Source: Dehalococcoidia bacterium (GTDB taxonomy: Bacteria > Chloroflexota > Dehalococcoidia > Lucifugimonadales > Lucifugimonadaceae). From it: a stretch of 5,084 bases of DNA. Position numbers and translations under genes: made by a program. The stretch is from contig JANQEF010000007.1 in NCBI GenBank assembly GCA_028278465.1, forward strand, positions 1 through 5,084. The letters run 5' to 3'. Shown piece by piece: positions 4,445 through 5,084 of this stretch. Positions within the stretch are counted from its first letter, which is position 1, and each line of letters begins with the position of its first letter. Under the pieces are notes generated by a model. It ran no database searches. It had not been told where the DNA came from and worked only from the letters and a program-made list of their open reading frames with translations.

Positions 4445-5084
4445 ATGTCAATCAGGTTTATTCCTGCAGCGCTGATCGCCATTTTCGTCGGACTGGTCGC
4501 GGTCGGCGGCGCAGCGCTGGCCATCGGCTTCGGCGATAGCGACAAACAGAAGACGGACGACCTGCTGGAGCGTGCGGCGACGGAGCTGGGTGTCGAGTCG
4601 CAGACGCTGAAGGACGCGCTTGCGCAGGCCCGCGCCGACCTTATGTCTGAGCGCCAGCAAGAGGTGCTGGCCGAGCTGGTTGAGGAAGAGGTGATTACGC
4701 AGCAGCAGGCTGACGAGGCTTCTGCATGGCTGAACAGCAGGCCCGCGGTTGTCGACCGGCTGGCGCAGCCGGGATCGATGCCTGCGATCGCATCTTCCGG
4801 CCTGAAGGCGATGCCGATCGACGTGTTCGAGTTCGCAGACATGCCGTACTTCGGCTCGCTCCTTGGCGACGAGGTGACGGAGCGGATGGCGCAGATTCTC
4901 GGCGTCGAAGTGGACGCTCTCGAGGGTGCGCTGGAGAACGCGCACGAAGGCCAGCTCAAGGCGATGCAGGCCGAGGCGATCAACAAGATGATCGACCAGC
5001 TTGTCGAGGATGGCGAGATAACGCAGGCCGAGGGCGACCAGGTGAAGGCGTGGCTGGACAACATGCCAGCTTGGCTGAACGACC
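4445..5084 (+). CDS. Exported or membrane-anchored protein with two DUF2680/YckD-like repeats, 3' end cut by window
   Basis: The frame is open from ATG 4445 to the right edge (213 full codons), so the C-terminus is missing. A GAGGGA ribosome site lies at 4431-4436. Residues 5-30 (FIPAALIAIFVGLVAVGGAALAIGFG, here split as one hydrophobic run after Arg4) form a signal peptide or N-terminal anchor; an ALA at 24-26 could be a cleavage site. Two related helical repeats follow. Repeat 1 (about 44-100) has ELGVESQTLKDAL, then VLAELVEEEVITQQQADEAS and AWLNSRP. Repeat 2 (about 146-208) has ILGVEVDALEGAL, then MIDQLVEDGEITQAEGDQVK and AWLDNMP. This 'LGV..L..AL - LVE(D)G.ITQ..AD - WL..(R/M)P' pattern resembles DUF2680 (YckD-type) proteins of unknown function. 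The linker at 101-143 is Pro/Gly-rich. Likely outside the cytoplasmic membrane. It diverges from the OmpR-type regulator and may be its target (inference). Confidence 0.85.
   Translation, partial: MSIRFIPAALIAIFVGLVAVGGAALAIGFGDSDKQKTDDLLERAATELGVESQTLKDALAQARADLMSERQQEVLAELVEEEVITQQQADEASAWLNSRPAVVDRLAQPGSMPAIASSGLKAMPIDVFEFADMPYFGSLLGDEVTERMAQILGVEVDALEGALENAHEGQLKAMQAEAINKMIDQLVEDGEITQAEGDQVKAWLDNMPAWLND

Noticed and set aside
4441..5064. Ser/Ala-rich minus-strand open frame opposite the right-hand gene
   Set aside because: The low-complexity Ser-rich product is typical of an antisense frame. The plus strand encodes a signal segment, internal repeats and a ribosome site.

Overview
This is a GC-rich bacterial chromosome window with six protein-coding genes (two cut by the window edges), one tRNA gene, and several palindromic or repeated intergenic sequences. 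Gene content and sequence style (CaiB/BaiF CoA-transferase, true nitrilase, OmpR-type regulator, exported DUF2680/YckD-like protein) suggest a free-living environmental bacterium. Chloroflexota (Dehalococcoidia/SAR202-like) is my best guess, but it is an inference with no phylogenetic marker behind it.

Left part (1-1193): the C-terminal two thirds of a class III CoA-transferase runs in from the left edge. About ten bases after its stop lies a roughly 110-bp imperfect inverted repeat whose two arms each contain their own hairpin. It is probably a dispersed palindromic element and may also end transcription. A tRNA-Arg(UCU) gene with encoded CCA follows, then a short hairpin separating it from the convergent nitrilase gene.

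Middle (1194-2712): a full-length nitrilase on the minus strand has its catalytic Glu-Lys-Cys set intact. It is divergent from a 96-residue protein that looks like a single ferredoxin-like (dimeric alpha/beta barrel, ABM-type) domain. The 182-bp gap between them must hold both promoters. The small gene then converges on the next one, with nested hairpins in a 38-bp gap.

Right part (2713-5084): an OmpR-family response regulator and a coiled-coil protein with a very basic tail lie in the same minus-strand unit, 36 bp apart. They are divergent from a secreted or membrane-anchored protein with two DUF2680-like repeats that runs off the right edge. The 316-bp gap between the divergent genes is rich in regulatory-looking structure: a perfect 14-bp tandem duplication next to the regulator start, two 13-bp palindromes with the same core 40 bp apart, and a series of TGAA-type direct repeats spaced 11-12 bp. 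The simplest model is that the regulator controls itself and the divergent envelope protein. No histidine kinase is visible, and no clearly new system can be proven from this window.
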